From contig NZ_CP022707.1 in assembly GCF_025340265.1 (NCBI RefSeq), positions 1,178,501-1,242,500 on the forward strand: a DNA stretch of 64,000 nt, written 5' to 3'. This document shows positions 8,079 through 17,737 of the stretch, in pieces. This DNA is from Novosphingobium sp. 9 (GTDB lineage: Bacteria > Pseudomonadota > Alphaproteobacteria > Sphingomonadales > Sphingomonadaceae). The stretch's first letter is position 1. Every line of letters starts with the position of its first letter. The notes beneath the pieces were generated by a model that saw only the letters and a program-made list of their open reading frames with translations, was not told where the DNA came from and did not search any database. Both the position numbers and the translations under genes were made by a program.

Positions 8079-9446
8079 ATGGCTTCTCGCGCCGACAATA
8101 TCGCCAGCTCGCTCAGCCTGGCCAACTTCTCCAAGGCAACCGAGCTGAAGAACCGCATCTGGTTCACGATCGGTGCGCTGATCGTCTTCCGCTTCCTCAG
8201 CTTCGTGCCGCTGCCGGGCATCGACCCGATCGTGCTGCAGACGCTCTACTCGAAGACGCAGGGCGGCATCCTCGATCTGTTCAACACCTTCTCGGGTGGT
8301 TCGCTCTCGCGCATGAGCCTGATCGCGCTCGGCGTGATGCCGTACATCACGGCCTCGATCGTGGTGCAGCTTGCCGCCTCGCTTCATCCCGCGCTGATGG
8401 CGCTGAAGAAAGAAGGCGAGGCCGGTCGCAAGAAGATGAACCAGTACACCCGCTACGGCACGGTGTTCCTCTGCGCGCTGCAGGGGTATTTCCTCGCCGT
8501 CAGCCTTGAAGCCTATGGCGCTTCGACCGGTGCGCAGGCGGTTGTCGATCCGGGCATCGTGTTCCGCATCGGCGCGGTGATCTCGCTGGTCGGCGGCACG
8601 ATGTTCCTGCTGTGGCTGGGTGAGCAGATCACCTCGCGCGGTCTGGGCAACGGCGTCTCGCTGATCATCATGGCGGGTATCGTCGCCCAGATGCCGACGT
8701 TCGCCAGCAACCTTGGGCAGGCCTACAGCGCCGGTGATACCGGCTCGATCCTGATTATCGCGCTGATCGTGCTGGTCATCGCGCTGATCCTGATGATCTG
8801 CTTCTTCGAGCGCGCGCAGCGTCGCCTGCTGATCCAGTATCCCAAGCGCGCCACGCAGCGCGGTATGATGCAGGCCGATCGCAGCCACCTGCCGCTCAAG
8901 ATGAACACCGCCGGTGTCATCCCGCCGATCTTCGCCAGTTCGCTGCTGCTGCTGCCGCTGACGATCACGCAGTTCGCAGGCAAGTCGCTGAATCCCGATT
9001 CGACGATGGGCAAGGTCGTGGTGACGCTCAACCAGTACTTGGGTCACGGCAAGCCGCTCTACATGCTGCTTTACGCAGCGGGCATCATCTTCTTCAGCTT
9101 CTTCTACACCGCCGTCGTCTTCAATCCCGAAGAGACCGCGGACAACCTGAAGAAGAACGGCGGCTTCATTCCGGGTATCCGTCCGGGCAAGAAGACGGCG
9201 GACTACCTCGACTACGTGCTGACGCGCGTGACGGTGATCGGTGCGATCTACCTGACGGTGGTCTGCACGGTGCCCGAGTACTTCCTGTCGCTGACCGGCC
9301 TGCCGCTGCTGTTCATGGGCGGCACCAGCCTGCTGATCGTCGTCAACGTGACGGTGGATACCATCACGCAGATCCAGTCGCACCTGCTGGCCCACCAGTA
9401 TGGCGATCTGATCAAGAAGGCCAAGCTCAAGGGCCGCCTGCGCTGA
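8079..9446 (+). CDS. secY: Preprotein translocase channel subunit SecY
   Basis: SecY is the ten-helix inner-membrane channel for Sec-dependent export. From ATG 8079 the product has 455 residues and starts MASRADNIASSLSLANFSKATELKNRIWFTI. It shows the plug-region FVPLPGIDP, the GGSLSRMSLIALGVMPYITASIV motif, ten hydrophobic segments and the basic C-terminal tail. The frame is open upstream to a TTG at 7992, but the MASRADN start matches sphingomonad SecY length (440-460). It is followed 43 bases later by adk, as in many bacteria. Confidence 0.97.
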   Translation: MASRADNIASSLSLANFSKATELKNRIWFTIGALIVFRFLSFVPLPGIDPIVLQTLYSKTQGGILDLFNTFSGGSLSRMSLIALGVMPYITASIVVQLAASLHPALMALKKEGEAGRKKMNQYTRYGTVFLCALQGYFLAVSLEAYGASTGAQAVVDPGIVFRIGAVISLVGGTMFLLWLGEQITSRGLGNGVSLIIMAGIVAQMPTFASNLGQAYSAGDTGSILIIALIVLVIALILMICFFERAQRRLLIQYPKRATQRGMMQADRSHLPLKMNTAGVIPPIFASSLLLLPLTITQFAGKSLNPDSTMGKVVVTLNQYLGHGKPLYMLLYAAGIIFFSFFYTAVVFNPEETADNLKKNGGFIPGIRPGKKTADYLDYVLTRVTVIGAIYLTVVCTVPEYFLSLTGLPLLFMGGTSLLIVVNVTVDTITQIQSHLLAHQYGDLIKKAKLKGRLR

Positions 9447-9489
9447 GGGGCGCGGGAACACCGGCTGAATTCATAGAGGGAATGAAGGC

Positions 9490-10137
9490 GTGAACATCAT
9501 CCTGTTGGGGCCGCCGGGCGCGGGCAAGGGGACGCAGGCCCAGCGTCTGGTCGAGCGTCGCGGAATGCGTCAGCTGTCGACCGGCGACATGCTGCGCGCT
9601 GCCGTAAAGGCGGGAACGCCTGTCGGGCTTGAGGCCAAGGCTGTGATGGACCGCGGCGAGCTAGTATCGGATGCCATCGTTTCGGCGCTCATCGGCGAGG
9701 AACTCGACGCGATGAATGCCGAGACGGGCGCGATCTTCGATGGCTACCCGCGTACTGCAGCGCAGGCCGAATCGCTCGATGCAATTCTAGCCGAGCGCGG
9801 TCGCAAGCTTGAGCGTGTGATCGAACTCGTCGTCGACGAAGAGGCGCTGGTCGAGCGCATCACCGGCCGCTTCACCTGCGCGACCTGCGGGAAGGGCTAT
9901 CACGACAAGTTCGAGCAGCCCAAGGTTCCGGGCACTTGCGACAAGTGCGGGGGCACCGAGTTCAAGCGTCGCCCTGACGATAATGCCGAGACCGTGCGCA
10001 CGCGCATGGCCGAATATCGCGCCAAGACGGCGCCGATCCTCCCGATCTACGAGGCACGCGGTATCGTCGTGACGGTGGATGGCATGGCCGACATGGATGC
10101 AGTGACAGCGGCGATCGAGGGGGCGCTGGCAGGCTGA
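9490..10137 (+). CDS. adk: Adenylate kinase, zinc-LID type
   Basis: Converts ATP + AMP to 2 ADP in the cytoplasm. The 215-residue product (GTG start) has the P-loop GPPGAGKGT at residues 7-15, the AMP-binding QLSTGDMLR, the FDGYPRT motif, and a long LID domain with four cysteines (130, 133, 150, 153) in CxxC-N16-CxxC spacing, predicting structural zinc. It forms a unit with secY. Confidence 0.97.
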   Translation: MNIILLGPPGAGKGTQAQRLVERRGMRQLSTGDMLRAAVKAGTPVGLEAKAVMDRGELVSDAIVSALIGEELDAMNAETGAIFDGYPRTAAQAESLDAILAERGRKLERVIELVVDEEALVERITGRFTCATCGKGYHDKFEQPKVPGTCDKCGGTEFKRRPDDNAETVRTRMAEYRAKTAPILPIYEARGIVVTVDGMADMDAVTAAIEGALAG

Positions 10138-10509
10138 TCCTGCTCGCTTTCCTTTGGGAATTGCACGATCCCAGGCCGATGGTTGATCCCGTCGCGCCTG
10201 GGATTGTCATATTTGCGTGGGTCGTTTGCCGAAAATTTTGACGGCCCGGCGCAAATGCGGTAAATACGCAAGCGCAACGATCCTGACGCGGCCGGCTCTA
10301 CCGGTTCCGGCGTCGCGCGTCGGTGCCCTTGCTTGACAGTGCTTGCGAATCGTTCTAAGCGCCCCCTTCGCTCGATAAAAACGGCCCGTCCGATCGGCAT
10401 CGCTTTTGCGCGATGACTCCGCCGGGCGTGTTTCCGTTTGGGTTCGGGGGTATTTTGCAGCGTTGAGATAGGGCGCCTTGCGGCACCCTGTGGAGCAGGA
10501 GTTTTTTAA
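10138..10509 (+). promoter_or_regulatory. spc/alpha operon gap with candidate rpsM promoter
   Basis: A 372-base gap between adk and rpsM. The best promoter candidate is TTGACA at 10333-10338 with CTAAGC/TAAGCG at 10355-10361 (spacing 16-17), inside the CTTGAC context common to alphaproteobacterial ribosomal promoters. The remaining bases are unremarkable to me. This fits a separate alpha operon starting at rpsM. Confidence 0.55.
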
Positions 10510-10878
10510 GTGGCACGTATCGCCGGGGTCAATCTCCCCACCAACAAGCGCGTTATCATCGCGCTCACCTACATTCACGGTATCGGTCGCACCAAGGCGC
10601 TCGAGATCGCCGACAAGCTGGGTATCGATCACACCCGTCGCATCCAGGACCTGTCGGACGCCGAAGTCCTGCAGATCCGCGAGACGATCGACGCCGAGCA
10701 CACCGTGGAAGGTGATCTTCGTCGCGAAACCGCGATGAACATCAAGCGTCTCATGGACCTCGCTTGCTACCGTGGCCTGCGTCACCGCAAGGGTCTGCCG
10801 GTTCGTGGCCAGCGCACGCACACCAATGCGCGCACCCGCAAGGGCAAGGCCAAGCCGATCGCCGGCAAGAAGAAGTAA
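10510..10878 (+). CDS. rpsM: 30S ribosomal protein S13
   Basis: S13 lies in the head of the small subunit and contacts tRNA and L5. The 122-residue product (GTG start, AGGAG upstream) begins [26 protein letters not shown], with the helix-hairpin motif, and ends with the basic [19 protein letters not shown] tail. First gene of the alpha operon, downstream of a candidate promoter. Confidence 0.98.
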   Translation: MARIAGVNLPTNKRVIIALTYIHGIGRTKALEIADKLGIDHTRRIQDLSDAEVLQIRETIDAEHTVEGDLRRETAMNIKRLMDLACYRGLRHRKGLPVRGQRTHTNARTRKGKAKPIAGKKK

Positions 10879-10941
10879 GATCCGCGGGGCCATCAGGCCC
10901 AGCGATCTTTCCTCCAGCGTTTTACGACAGGATATACGGAC

Positions 10942-11331
10942 ATGGCACGCGAACCCCAGCGCATTAAGCGCCGCGAGCGCAAGAACATCACCAGCGGCAT
11001 TGCGCACGTCAACGCCAGCTTCAACAACACTATGGTCACCATCACCGATGCCCAGGGCAACGCCATTTCGTGGTCGTCGGCCGGCATGATGGGCTTCAAG
11101 GGCAGCCGCAAGTCGACTCCCTATGCCGCGCAGGTCGCCGCTGACGACGCCGGCAAGAAGGCCGCCGAACACGGCGTGCGTACCCTCGAAGTCGAGGTCA
11201 AGGGCCCCGGTTCGGGCCGTGAGAGCGCCCTTCGCGCCCTTCAGGCCGTCGGCTTCACGATCACTTCGATCCGCGACGTTACCCCGATCCCGCACAACGG
11301 CGTGCGTCCTTCGAAGCGTCGCCGCGTCTGA
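10942..11331 (+). CDS. rpsK: 30S ribosomal protein S11
   Basis: S11 forms part of the platform near the E-site. The 129-residue product has the motifs [41 protein letters not shown] and the closing [19 protein letters not shown]. It follows rpsM by 63 bases; rpsD is absent between it and rpoA, as is usual in alphaproteobacteria. Confidence 0.98.
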   Translation: MAREPQRIKRRERKNITSGIAHVNASFNNTMVTITDAQGNAISWSSAGMMGFKGSRKSTPYAAQVAADDAGKKAAEHGVRTLEVEVKGPGSGRESALRALQAVGFTITSIRDVTPIPHNGVRPSKRRRV

Positions 11332-11342
11332 TTGTGCTTTTT

Positions 11343-11406
11343 CGGGTGGCGTACCGGTCGCCACCCGGTCTATCGGTTTGTTCTTCATGCCTTTCCACCA
11401 GGCATG
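11343..11406 (+). promoter_or_regulatory. Two stem-loops between rpsK and rpoA
   Basis: First stem: CGGGTGGCG 11343-11351 with CGCCACCCG 11359-11367, perfect 9 bp, loop TACCGGT. Second: CATGCCT 11386-11392 with AGGCATG 11400-11406, perfect 7 bp, loop TTCCACC. Neither has a strong T-run directly after it. They may set RNA stability or relative expression of rpoA. Confidence 0.5.
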
Positions 11407-11443
11407 AGGGGCAAGTCGCCATCGAACACCCCAGGGGAAGTCC

Positions 11444-12505
11444 ATGACTGTCAACATCAAGAACTGGCAGGAACTCAAGAAGCCGAACAGCCTTGAGATC
11501 AAGCCGGGACCAGACCCCAAGACCAAGGCGACCTTCGTCGCCGAACCGCTCGAGCGTGGCTTCGGTCTGACGCTTGGCAACGCGCTGCGTCGTGTGCTGC
11601 TGTCCTCGCTGCAGGGCGCTGCCGTGACCTCGATCAAGATCGAGAACGTCCTGCACGAATTCTCGTCGCTGGCCGGTGTGCGCGAAGACGTCACGGACAT
11701 CGTTCTCAACGTCAAGCAGATCGCGCTCAAGATGCAGGGCGAGGGCGCCAAGCGCCTGCAGCTCTCGGCAACCGGTCCGGCTGTCGTCACCGCCGGCGAT
11801 ATCGCCGTCACCGGTGACATCGAGGTCATGAACAAGGACCTCGTGATCTGCACCCTCGACGATGGTGCGACGCTGAACATGGAACTGACCGCTGACGTCG
11901 GCAAGGGCTACGTCCCCGCCGTCGCCAACCGTCCCGTGGACGCGCCGATCGGTCTGATCCCGGTCGACTCGCTCTACTCGCCGGTCCGCCAGGTCAGCTA
12001 CAAGGTCGAGAACGCCCGTATCGGCCAGGAGCTCGACTTCGACAAGCTGAGCCTCTCGGTCGAGACCGACGGCACTGTCACGCCGGAAGACGCGGTGGCT
12101 TACGCTGCCCGCATCCTCCAGGACCAGCTGGCGCTGTTCGTCCACTTCGAGGACATCGTCCCCGTGGGCGCCGCGCCGATGGTCGGCATGGCTGCCGGTG
12201 CTGCACCGGAAGAGAACGACGCCAACCAGCTCAACCGCTACCTTCTCAAGAAGGTGGACGAGCTGGAACTGTCGGTGCGTTCGGCCAACTGCCTCAAGAA
12301 CGACAACATCATCTATATCGGCGATCTGGTCCAGAAGACCGAAGCCGAGATGCTGCGCACGCCGAACTTCGGCCGCAAGTCGCTCAACGAGATCAAGGAA
12401 GTCCTTTCGTCGATGGGCCTGCGCCTCGGCATGGACATTCCGGGCTGGCCGCCCGAGAACATCGAAGAGATGGCCAAGAAGCTGGAGCAGGAACTGCTTG
12501 GCTGA
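11444..12505 (+). CDS. rpoA: DNA-directed RNA polymerase subunit alpha
   Basis: The alpha subunit scaffolds assembly of RNA polymerase and contacts regulators and UP elements. The 353-residue product has the N-terminal dimerisation domain ([32 protein letters not shown]) and the C-terminal helix-hairpin-helix domain ([48 protein letters not shown]). Length and both domains are normal for the family. A strong terminator follows. Confidence 0.98.
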   Translation: MTVNIKNWQELKKPNSLEIKPGPDPKTKATFVAEPLERGFGLTLGNALRRVLLSSLQGAAVTSIKIENVLHEFSSLAGVREDVTDIVLNVKQIALKMQGEGAKRLQLSATGPAVVTAGDIAVTGDIEVMNKDLVICTLDDGATLNMELTADVGKGYVPAVANRPVDAPIGLIPVDSLYSPVRQVSYKVENARIGQELDFDKLSLSVETDGTVTPEDAVAYAARILQDQLALFVHFEDIVPVGAAPMVGMAAGAAPEENDANQLNRYLLKKVDELELSVRSANCLKNDNIIYIGDLVQKTEAEMLRTPNFGRKSLNEIKEVLSSMGLRLGMDIPGWPPENIEEMAKKLEQELLG

Positions 12506-12532
12506 TCGGTCGCTTCCGATACGAAACAGGAC

Positions 12533-12563
12533 AAGGCTCTGCGAGCAATCGCGGGGCCTTTTT
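12533..12563 (+). terminator. Rho-independent terminator after rpoA
   Basis: AAGGCTCTGCGA (12533-12544) pairs with TCGCGGGGCCTT (12549-12560) over 12 bp with G-T pairs, GCAA tetraloop, then TTT. It lies within the alpha operon, ahead of the inserted gene and rplQ. Confidence 0.85.
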
Positions 12564-12629
12564 CTTTGGGCTTCGGTGTGATCCGGGCAGGGCTGGCGGG
12601 AGAGAGCGGCCTGTGGTGAGATCGCACCC

Positions 12630-13517
12630 ATGATCGAATCGCCCGATGTCCCGGCTCGTCCCGCCCGTTTCAGCATCCTGTCGCGGCTCAGGAGCTTCGT
12701 CTTTGCATGGAACGGGCTGCGCTGGCTGGTGCGCAGCGAGCATAACGCCCGCGTCCATCTGGCAGCCTCTATCGCCACCGCTGCGGCAGGCCTGATCCTT
12801 CAGATATCGGCCAGTGACTGGCGCTGGCTTTTCCTCGCGATGGCGCTGGTCTGGCTGGCCGAGGCGTTCAACACTGCGATCGAACAGCTCTGCAACCGGA
12901 TCGAGCCGGGCTTCGATCCGGTGATCGGGCGGATCAAGGACGTGTCGGCAGGCGCGGTGCTGGTGGCGTCGGTCGCGGCGGCGGGGATCGGGTTGCTGAC
13001 GCTGGGGCCGCCTCTTTGGGCCATGGTGTCGGCACGACCGTTCGCATCGGCGATGTTCACTCAAGCCTCGGCAGAGGCAATGCAGCCAGTCAGGAAGGGG
13101 GAGGTTGTCACCACCGTCGCTTTGAAACCCTATGACTGGCGCACAGACCCTCGATGCCTTGTCGCAGGGGCGCACTATGCCCCGGAGCTAGGTGAAATGC
13201 CTGAGGAGGGCGCAATCCGCTGGAGAGCGCCGCATCGGTTTGCTGGGACGCTGAATACCAATTTTGAGGGCTGGAGCTTCACGGTATCCGGGAAGGAAAT
13301 CGCAGGGGCTGAGTCTGCGGATACCTATTGGGCCGATGTCAGATATTCCGGTTCGCAAATCGAATTCGCGCCCGAGCCCCGGGTGTATAGGGTGACGTTT
13401 ATCGGACGAGAGGCGCTTTGTAATCCACAGCGTCTGGGTGAAAAATCTGTAGGAGGGGCATCCGCGCCAAATGTAGTTCGCGTCGACCGGTTTAGCAGCA
13501 TAGAACGAGTCAAGTAG
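12630..13517 (+). CDS. DgkA-like kinase fused to an unknown domain
   Basis: A 295-residue protein. Residues about 10-130 look like the small prokaryotic diacylglycerol/undecaprenol kinase family: three hydrophobic helices, [11 protein letters not shown] and the catalytic-type motif [17 protein letters not shown]. The family phosphorylates membrane lipids using ATP. DgkA proteins normally end near here, but the frame continues for about 155 residues (from roughly 13060) into a segment with no family I recognise ([20 protein letters not shown] ... [13 protein letters not shown] ... REALCNP), with a likely Cys pair. Bases 13190-13517 are visibly more AT-rich and use different codons from the neighbours, which suggests an acquired 3' part. 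It sits between rpoA and rplQ, normally adjacent. An internal ATG at 13052 could start a separate protein. Kinase half fairly sure; fusion meaning unknown. Confidence 0.7.
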   Translation: MIESPDVPARPARFSILSRLRSFVFAWNGLRWLVRSEHNARVHLAASIATAAAGLILQISASDWRWLFLAMALVWLAEAFNTAIEQLCNRIEPGFDPVIGRIKDVSAGAVLVASVAAAGIGLLTLGPPLWAMVSARPFASAMFTQASAEAMQPVRKGEVVTTVALKPYDWRTDPRCLVAGAHYAPELGEMPEEGAIRWRAPHRFAGTLNTNFEGWSFTVSGKEIAGAESADTYWADVRYSGSQIEFAPEPRVYRVTFIGREALCNPQRLGEKSVGGASAPNVVRVDRFSSIERVK

Positions 13518-13660
13518 GCCGAAGAACCTTGACTCTCGCCCCAATTTCCTTCTTAGGGCAGCGCTTCACTCCCATGTGAACCGGCTTTTGGGCATTGGCC
13601 GGATGCAATGCCCGGCGGGCAGTACCTTGAACGGCTGCCTGACGAACGAAAGAAGAGATC

Positions 13661-14083
13661 ATGCGTCACAAAATGGGTCAGCGCAAACTGCAGCGCACCT
13701 CGGGCCACCGCGCTGCGCTGCTGCGCAACCTGGCCGCCGCGCTCATCAAGCACGAGCAGATCAAGACCACGGCTCCCAAGGCCAAGGAGCTGCGCCCCTA
13801 CGTCGAGAAGCTCATCACGCTTGCCAAGCATGGTGGCCTGTCGAACCGCCGTCTCGCCCACGCCCGTCTGATGGACGAAGCGCAGGAGAAGAAGCTGTTC
13901 GAAGTTCTCGCCGAGCGTTACGCCGGCCGTGAGGGTGGCTACACCCGCATCATCAAGGCCGGCATCCGCGCTTCGGACGCCGCTCCGGTTGCGATCATCG
14001 AGCTGGTCGATCGCGATGTGGCTGCCAAGGGCCAGGACTCGGGTCCGGTCATGAGCGACGCGGAAGAATACGCCGAGGCCTGA
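13661..14083 (+). CDS. rplQ: 50S ribosomal protein L17
   Basis: L17 lies near the tunnel exit of the large subunit. The 140-residue product begins [45 protein letters not shown], the canonical start, and contains the [12 protein letters not shown] ... [13 protein letters not shown] motif. It closes the alpha operon but is separated from rpoA by a terminator and the DgkA-like gene. Confidence 0.98.
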   Translation: MRHKMGQRKLQRTSGHRAALLRNLAAALIKHEQIKTTAPKAKELRPYVEKLITLAKHGGLSNRRLAHARLMDEAQEKKLFEVLAERYAGREGGYTRIIKAGIRASDAAPVAIIELVDRDVAAKGQDSGPVMSDAEEYAEA

Positions 14084-14122
14084 GCCGAGGCGGATACTTT
14101 CCGGCTTCCTTCGGGATAGAGA

Positions 14123-14157
14123 AACGGTCGCGAGCTACCCGCTCGCGGCCGTTTTTT
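14123..14157 (+). terminator. Rho-independent terminator after rplQ
   Basis: ACGGTCGCGAGC (14124-14135) pairs with GCTCGCGGCCGT (14141-14152) as a 12-bp stem, loop TACCC, followed by a run of T to 14157. It ends the ribosomal block. Confidence 0.9.
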
Positions 14158-14224
14158 CATGTCCACCGGAAGCGACAGGGCAGGGCTTGCCAGCGCCGGG
14201 GCGCGAGCCCATCTGGTCTGCACG

Positions 14225-16315
14225 ATGACCCAGATCCCCTATCCCCAGACCCGCCGCGACGATACGCACGATACCCTGTTCGGAGAGACCGTCGCCGATC
14301 CCTACCGCTGGCTTGAGGCCGATGTGCGCAACGATGCGGGCGTTGCCGAATGGGTGGGCGAGCAGAGCCGCACCACCGAAGCCTATCTGGCGAGCCTGCC
14401 GCAGCGCGACGTCTTCGCCGCGCGGATCAGGGCGCTGTTCGATCACGAGCGTTTCGGCGTGCCGGTGCGCAAGGGCGGGCGCTATTTCTTCTCGCACAAC
14501 ACCGGGTTGCAGCGCCAGTCGGTGCTGTGGCTGCGCGACAGCCTCGATGGCGAGGGCCGGGTGCTGATCGATCCCAATGGCTGGTCGCAGGATGGCGCGA
14601 CGGCGCTGTCCGAATGGCTGCCGAGCGAGGACGGCTCCAAGCTGCTCTACGGCATCCAGGATGGCGGCAGTGACTGGCGCAAGGCCCGCGTGCGTGATCT
14701 GGAGACCGGTGAGGACCTGCCCGAGACGCTGGAGTGGATGAAGTATTCGCTCGGCGCCAGCTGGGCGAAGGACGGTTCGGGCTTTTTCTATTCGCGCTAT
14801 CCCCAGCCTCCCGCGGGTGAGGAGTTCCAGGCGATCACGCAGGATCACGCGGTCTACTTCCACCGCCTCGGGACGCCGCAGGCCGAGGATCGACTGATCT
14901 ACGCAACGCCCGAGCAGCCGACGTGGAGCCATTATGCTGGCGTTACCGACGATGGCGACTGGCTGGTCGTCACCACCTATGAAGGTACGGACAACCGCTA
15001 TCGCATCACGCTGATCGACCTGACCCGGCCTGAAGCAGCCCCGCGCACCGTCGTTCCGGCGCTGGAGAACATGTGGAGCTATGCGGGCAATCAGGGCACG
15101 CGATTCCTGTGGGTGACGGACCGCGCCGCGCCGCGCGGCCGGATCGTGGCGATGGATGTCGCCAGCGCCGAAGCGGGACCGGACACGGTCGAGGAACTGG
15201 TGGCTGAGCAGGATGCGACGCTGGAAGGCGCCGGGCTGGTCGGCGGCGCGCTGATCGCCAGCTATCTCGTCGACGCGCGGACCGAGATCCGCCGCTTTGC
15301 GCCCGATGGTACGCCGTCGGCGACGGCGATCGACCTGCCGGGCATCGGCACCGCCAGCGGGTTTGGCGGCACGGCGGCCGATACCGAAACCTTCTACGCC
15401 TTCACCAGCTTCAACTATCCCACGACGATCTTCCGCTACGATATCGCCAGCGGCGAGAGCACCGTCTGGGCGCAGCCGCAGGTGGCGTTCGATCCGGCGG
15501 ACTTCGTGGTCGAACAGCGCTTCTTCGCCTCGAAGGACGGGACGAAAGTGCCGATGTTCGTGCTGCGCAAGGCGGGCGCGAGCGGCCCGGCGCCGACGCT
15601 GCTCTATGGCTACGGCGGCTTCAACATCTCGCTGACACCGAACTTTGCGGGGTCGCGGCTTGCCTGGGTCGAGGCGGGCGGGGTCTATGCGGTGGTGAAC
15701 CTGCGCGGAGGCGGCGAATACGGCAAGGCCTGGCACGATGGCGGGCGCCGCGCGAACAAGCAGAACAGCTTCGACGATTTCATCGCGGCAGGCGAATACC
15801 TGATCGCCGAGGGGATCACCGCCAAGGACGGGCTCGGGATTCAGGGCGGCTCCAACGGAGGATTGCTGGTGGGCGCGGTGACGAACCAACGCCCGGATCT
15901 GGTCGCCTCGGCGGTGCCGCAGGTGGGCGTGATGGACATGCTGCGCTTCAACCGCTTCACGGCGGGCCGCTACTGGGTGGACGATTACGGTCATCCGGAT
16001 CGCGAGGAGGACTTCCGCGTGCTGCGCGCCTATTCGCCCTATCACAACGTGCGGGAAGGGGTGCATTACCCTGCCGTACTGGTGACGACCGCAGATACCG
16101 ACGACCGCGTGGTGCCGGGCCATTCGTTCAAGTATGCCGCTGCGCTCCAGTCCGCCGAAATCGGACCACGCCCGCACCTGATCCGCATCGAGACGCGGGC
16201 CGGGCACGGCGCGGGCAAGCCGATCGACAAGGCGATCGAGGAGGCTGCGGACGTACTGGCCTTTACCGCGCAGTGGACGGGGCTCGATGTATCCGGCAGC
16301 GTTGCGGCTGACTGA
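14225..16315 (+). CDS. Prolyl oligopeptidase, family S9A
   Basis: A serine peptidase that cleaves short peptides after proline. From ATG 14225 the product has 696 residues and starts MTQIPYPQTRRDDTHDTLFGETVADPYRWLE, the typical N-terminus. A beta-propeller (about residues 70-400) precedes the alpha/beta-hydrolase domain with nucleophile Ser543 (GGSNGG), the acidic DDRVVP motif near residue 626 and His661 (AGHGAGKP). An upstream in-frame ATG at 14159 lies in the rplQ terminator tail and adds an unlikely extension. There is no signal peptide from the chosen start, so the enzyme is probably cytoplasmic. Confidence 0.93.
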   Translation: MTQIPYPQTRRDDTHDTLFGETVADPYRWLEADVRNDAGVAEWVGEQSRTTEAYLASLPQRDVFAARIRALFDHERFGVPVRKGGRYFFSHNTGLQRQSVLWLRDSLDGEGRVLIDPNGWSQDGATALSEWLPSEDGSKLLYGIQDGGSDWRKARVRDLETGEDLPETLEWMKYSLGASWAKDGSGFFYSRYPQPPAGEEFQAITQDHAVYFHRLGTPQAEDRLIYATPEQPTWSHYAGVTDDGDWLVVTTYEGTDNRYRITLIDLTRPEAAPRTVVPALENMWSYAGNQGTRFLWVTDRAAPRGRIVAMDVASAEAGPDTVEELVAEQDATLEGAGLVGGALIASYLVDARTEIRRFAPDGTPSATAIDLPGIGTASGFGGTAADTETFYAFTSFNYPTTIFRYDIASGESTVWAQPQVAFDPADFVVEQRFFASKDGTKVPMFVLRKAGASGPAPTLLYGYGGFNISLTPNFAGSRLAWVEAGGVYAVVNLRGGGEYGKAWHDGGRRANKQNSFDDFIAAGEYLIAEGITAKDGLGIQGGSNGGLLVGAVTNQRPDLVASAVPQVGVMDMLRFNRFTAGRYWVDDYGHPDREEDFRVLRAYSPYHNVREGVHYPAVLVTTADTDDRVVPGHSFKYAAALQSAEIGPRPHLIRIETRAGHGAGKPIDKAIEEAADVLAFTAQWTGLDVSGSVAAD

Positions 16316-16430
16316 CGGTCGGGCTACCATCGCATGGTTCATGGCGCCGCAAGCAAGGTTTGCGCATACTTTCCGGTATTGCGGCGCCGTTTCGATTCGC
16401 TTTGAAGTTCGCCGCCAGAGGTATTGGCCC

Positions 16431-17096
16431 ATGTCGTTTCTGCATTCGCGTACTGCTGCTCTGCTTGCCGCCACTGCGGCGCTGACGCTGACGGCGACCC
16501 CGGTTCTCGCGCAGCCGGGGCCCTACTGGCATCACCACCATCACGGCGATGGCGGTGCGGGCCTGCTCGCGGCGCTGCTGATCGGCGGTGGTGTCGGCGC
16601 CATCGCGGCGACGGCGGCAAACAACGCGAACAAGACGCCGCCTCCGCCACCAGCACCGCCGGTGTACAACTACGAGACCCCGCCGCCCGCTGCGGTGCCG
16701 GCGCCGTCAGGCGTGCCGGCCTATCCCGGCGGTCCGCTGCCGGGTGACGACAACCGCCCCGTCTACGTGCCGCCACAGGCCGACAGCGCCGGGTTCGCGC
16801 GCGCTGCGCCTTACACCGGCCCCAACAGCAACGCGCCGTCCGGTACGGAACAGGATGCGGATGCCGATCGCTCCGGTCATGGTGAAGCGGTAGGCTTCGA
16901 TGGCGCGGTGGACTCGTGCTCGTCGGAGATCGATCATGACGGGCAGTCGATGGGCAAGGTCGACAATGTCGGCAGTGCCGAAGACGGCGGCTATCGCGTC
17001 GAAGGCCATATGAACGACGGCAGCAACTTCGCCTGCACGATGGACGGTGATGGGCGTATCCGCACCGCCACAGTGAACGGTCACGCGGTAGATTAA
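16431..17096 (+). CDS. Secreted His- and Pro-rich protein of unknown function
   Basis: A 221-residue protein. ATG 16431 is preceded by AGAGGT and gives a clear signal peptide (MSFLHSRTAALLAATAALTLTATPVLA). After cleavage come a PGPYWHHHHHGDGG histidine cluster, a glycine/alanine-rich hydrophobic stretch (LLAALLIGGGVGAIAATAANN, perhaps a glycine zipper), a Pro-rich linker, and a C-terminal domain with two Cys (SCSSEID ... FACTMDGDG). Probably periplasmic or membrane-associated. The histidine cluster could bind metal, but nothing else supports that. Confidence 0.7.
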   Translation: MSFLHSRTAALLAATAALTLTATPVLAQPGPYWHHHHHGDGGAGLLAALLIGGGVGAIAATAANNANKTPPPPPAPPVYNYETPPPAAVPAPSGVPAYPGGPLPGDDNRPVYVPPQADSAGFARAAPYTGPNSNAPSGTEQDADADRSGHGEAVGFDGAVDSCSSEIDHDGQSMGKVDNVGSAEDGGYRVEGHMNDGSNFACTMDGDGRIRTATVNGHAVD

Positions 17097-17248
17097 CGGG
17101 ACAAACGCTGAGTTGGCCGTCACACGATGGCCACGATTGGCGGCTATATCGTGATTCACGTCAGATGATGACGAATCCCCCGGATCGCCGCCATGGTTCA
17201 TGGCGGCGGTCTTGATTCAGAGCCGGGGTGATTATCGAGGTTCAGGCC

Positions 17249-17674
17249 TCAGGCCGTGGCGAAAAGCTGGTCGAGATCGGCGAAGGCCTTCATCTCGATG
17301 GCGTTGCCGGAAGGGTCGCGGAAGAACATCGTCGCCTGCTCGCCGACCTTTCCGGCAAAGCGCACGTAGGGCTTGATCCCGAAGTCCACGCCCGCCACCG
17401 TCAGACGGTCGGCCAGTGCCTGCCAGTCTTCCTTCTCCAGCACGATGCCGAAATGCGGCACCGGCACGCCGTGCCCGTCGACAGGGTTTGCGCCGACGGG
17501 GCCTTGCGCCATTTCAGGCACGAGGTGGGCGACGATCTGGTGGCCATAGAAGTCGAAATCGACCCAGGTATCCGCACTGCGCCCCTCGCGACAGCCGATG
17601 AGATCGCCCCAGAAAGCACGGGCGGCAGCAAGATCGTGGACGGGGAAGGCGAGATGGAAGGGGCGAAGCGACAT
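17249..17674 (-). CDS. VOC-fold (glyoxalase/dioxygenase superfamily) protein
   Basis: A 141-residue vicinal-oxygen-chelate protein. It starts [28 protein letters not shown], the usual first beta-alpha module with the metal-ligand His, and has [13 protein letters not shown] and a terminal [15 protein letters not shown] with the ligand Glu. The substrate is not evident: VOC enzymes include glyoxalases, dioxygenases and resistance proteins. The frame is open 20 residues further upstream, but the MSLRPFHL start fits the fold. It is 63 bases after the CPBP gene on the same strand and may share its transcript. Confidence 0.85.
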   Translation of the reverse strand: MSLRPFHLAFPVHDLAAARAFWGDLIGCREGRSADTWVDFDFYGHQIVAHLVPEMAQGPVGANPVDGHGVPVPHFGIVLEKEDWQALADRLTVAGVDFGIKPYVRFAGKVGEQATMFFRDPSGNAIEMKAFADLDQLFATA

Positions 17675-17737
17675 CTTGGGCAGCACTCTTTCAAAGGTAG
17701 AGGGGATTGTGTCACCGCGTCGATACTGATGCAATCC

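Noticed and set aside
13052..13517. Separate gene starting at ATG 13052 for the unknown C-terminal half of the DgkA-like protein
   Set aside because: No Shine-Dalgarno at that ATG and the frame is continuous with the DgkA half, so a fusion is the simpler reading; kept as an alternative.
14135..16474. Long minus-strand open frame antisense to the prolyl oligopeptidase, and similar frames opposite secY, sucA, the TonB receptors and uvrA
   Set aside because: High GC keeps opposite frames open; these have Arg/Ala/Gly-rich random composition, no start site support and lie exactly opposite well-supported genes.
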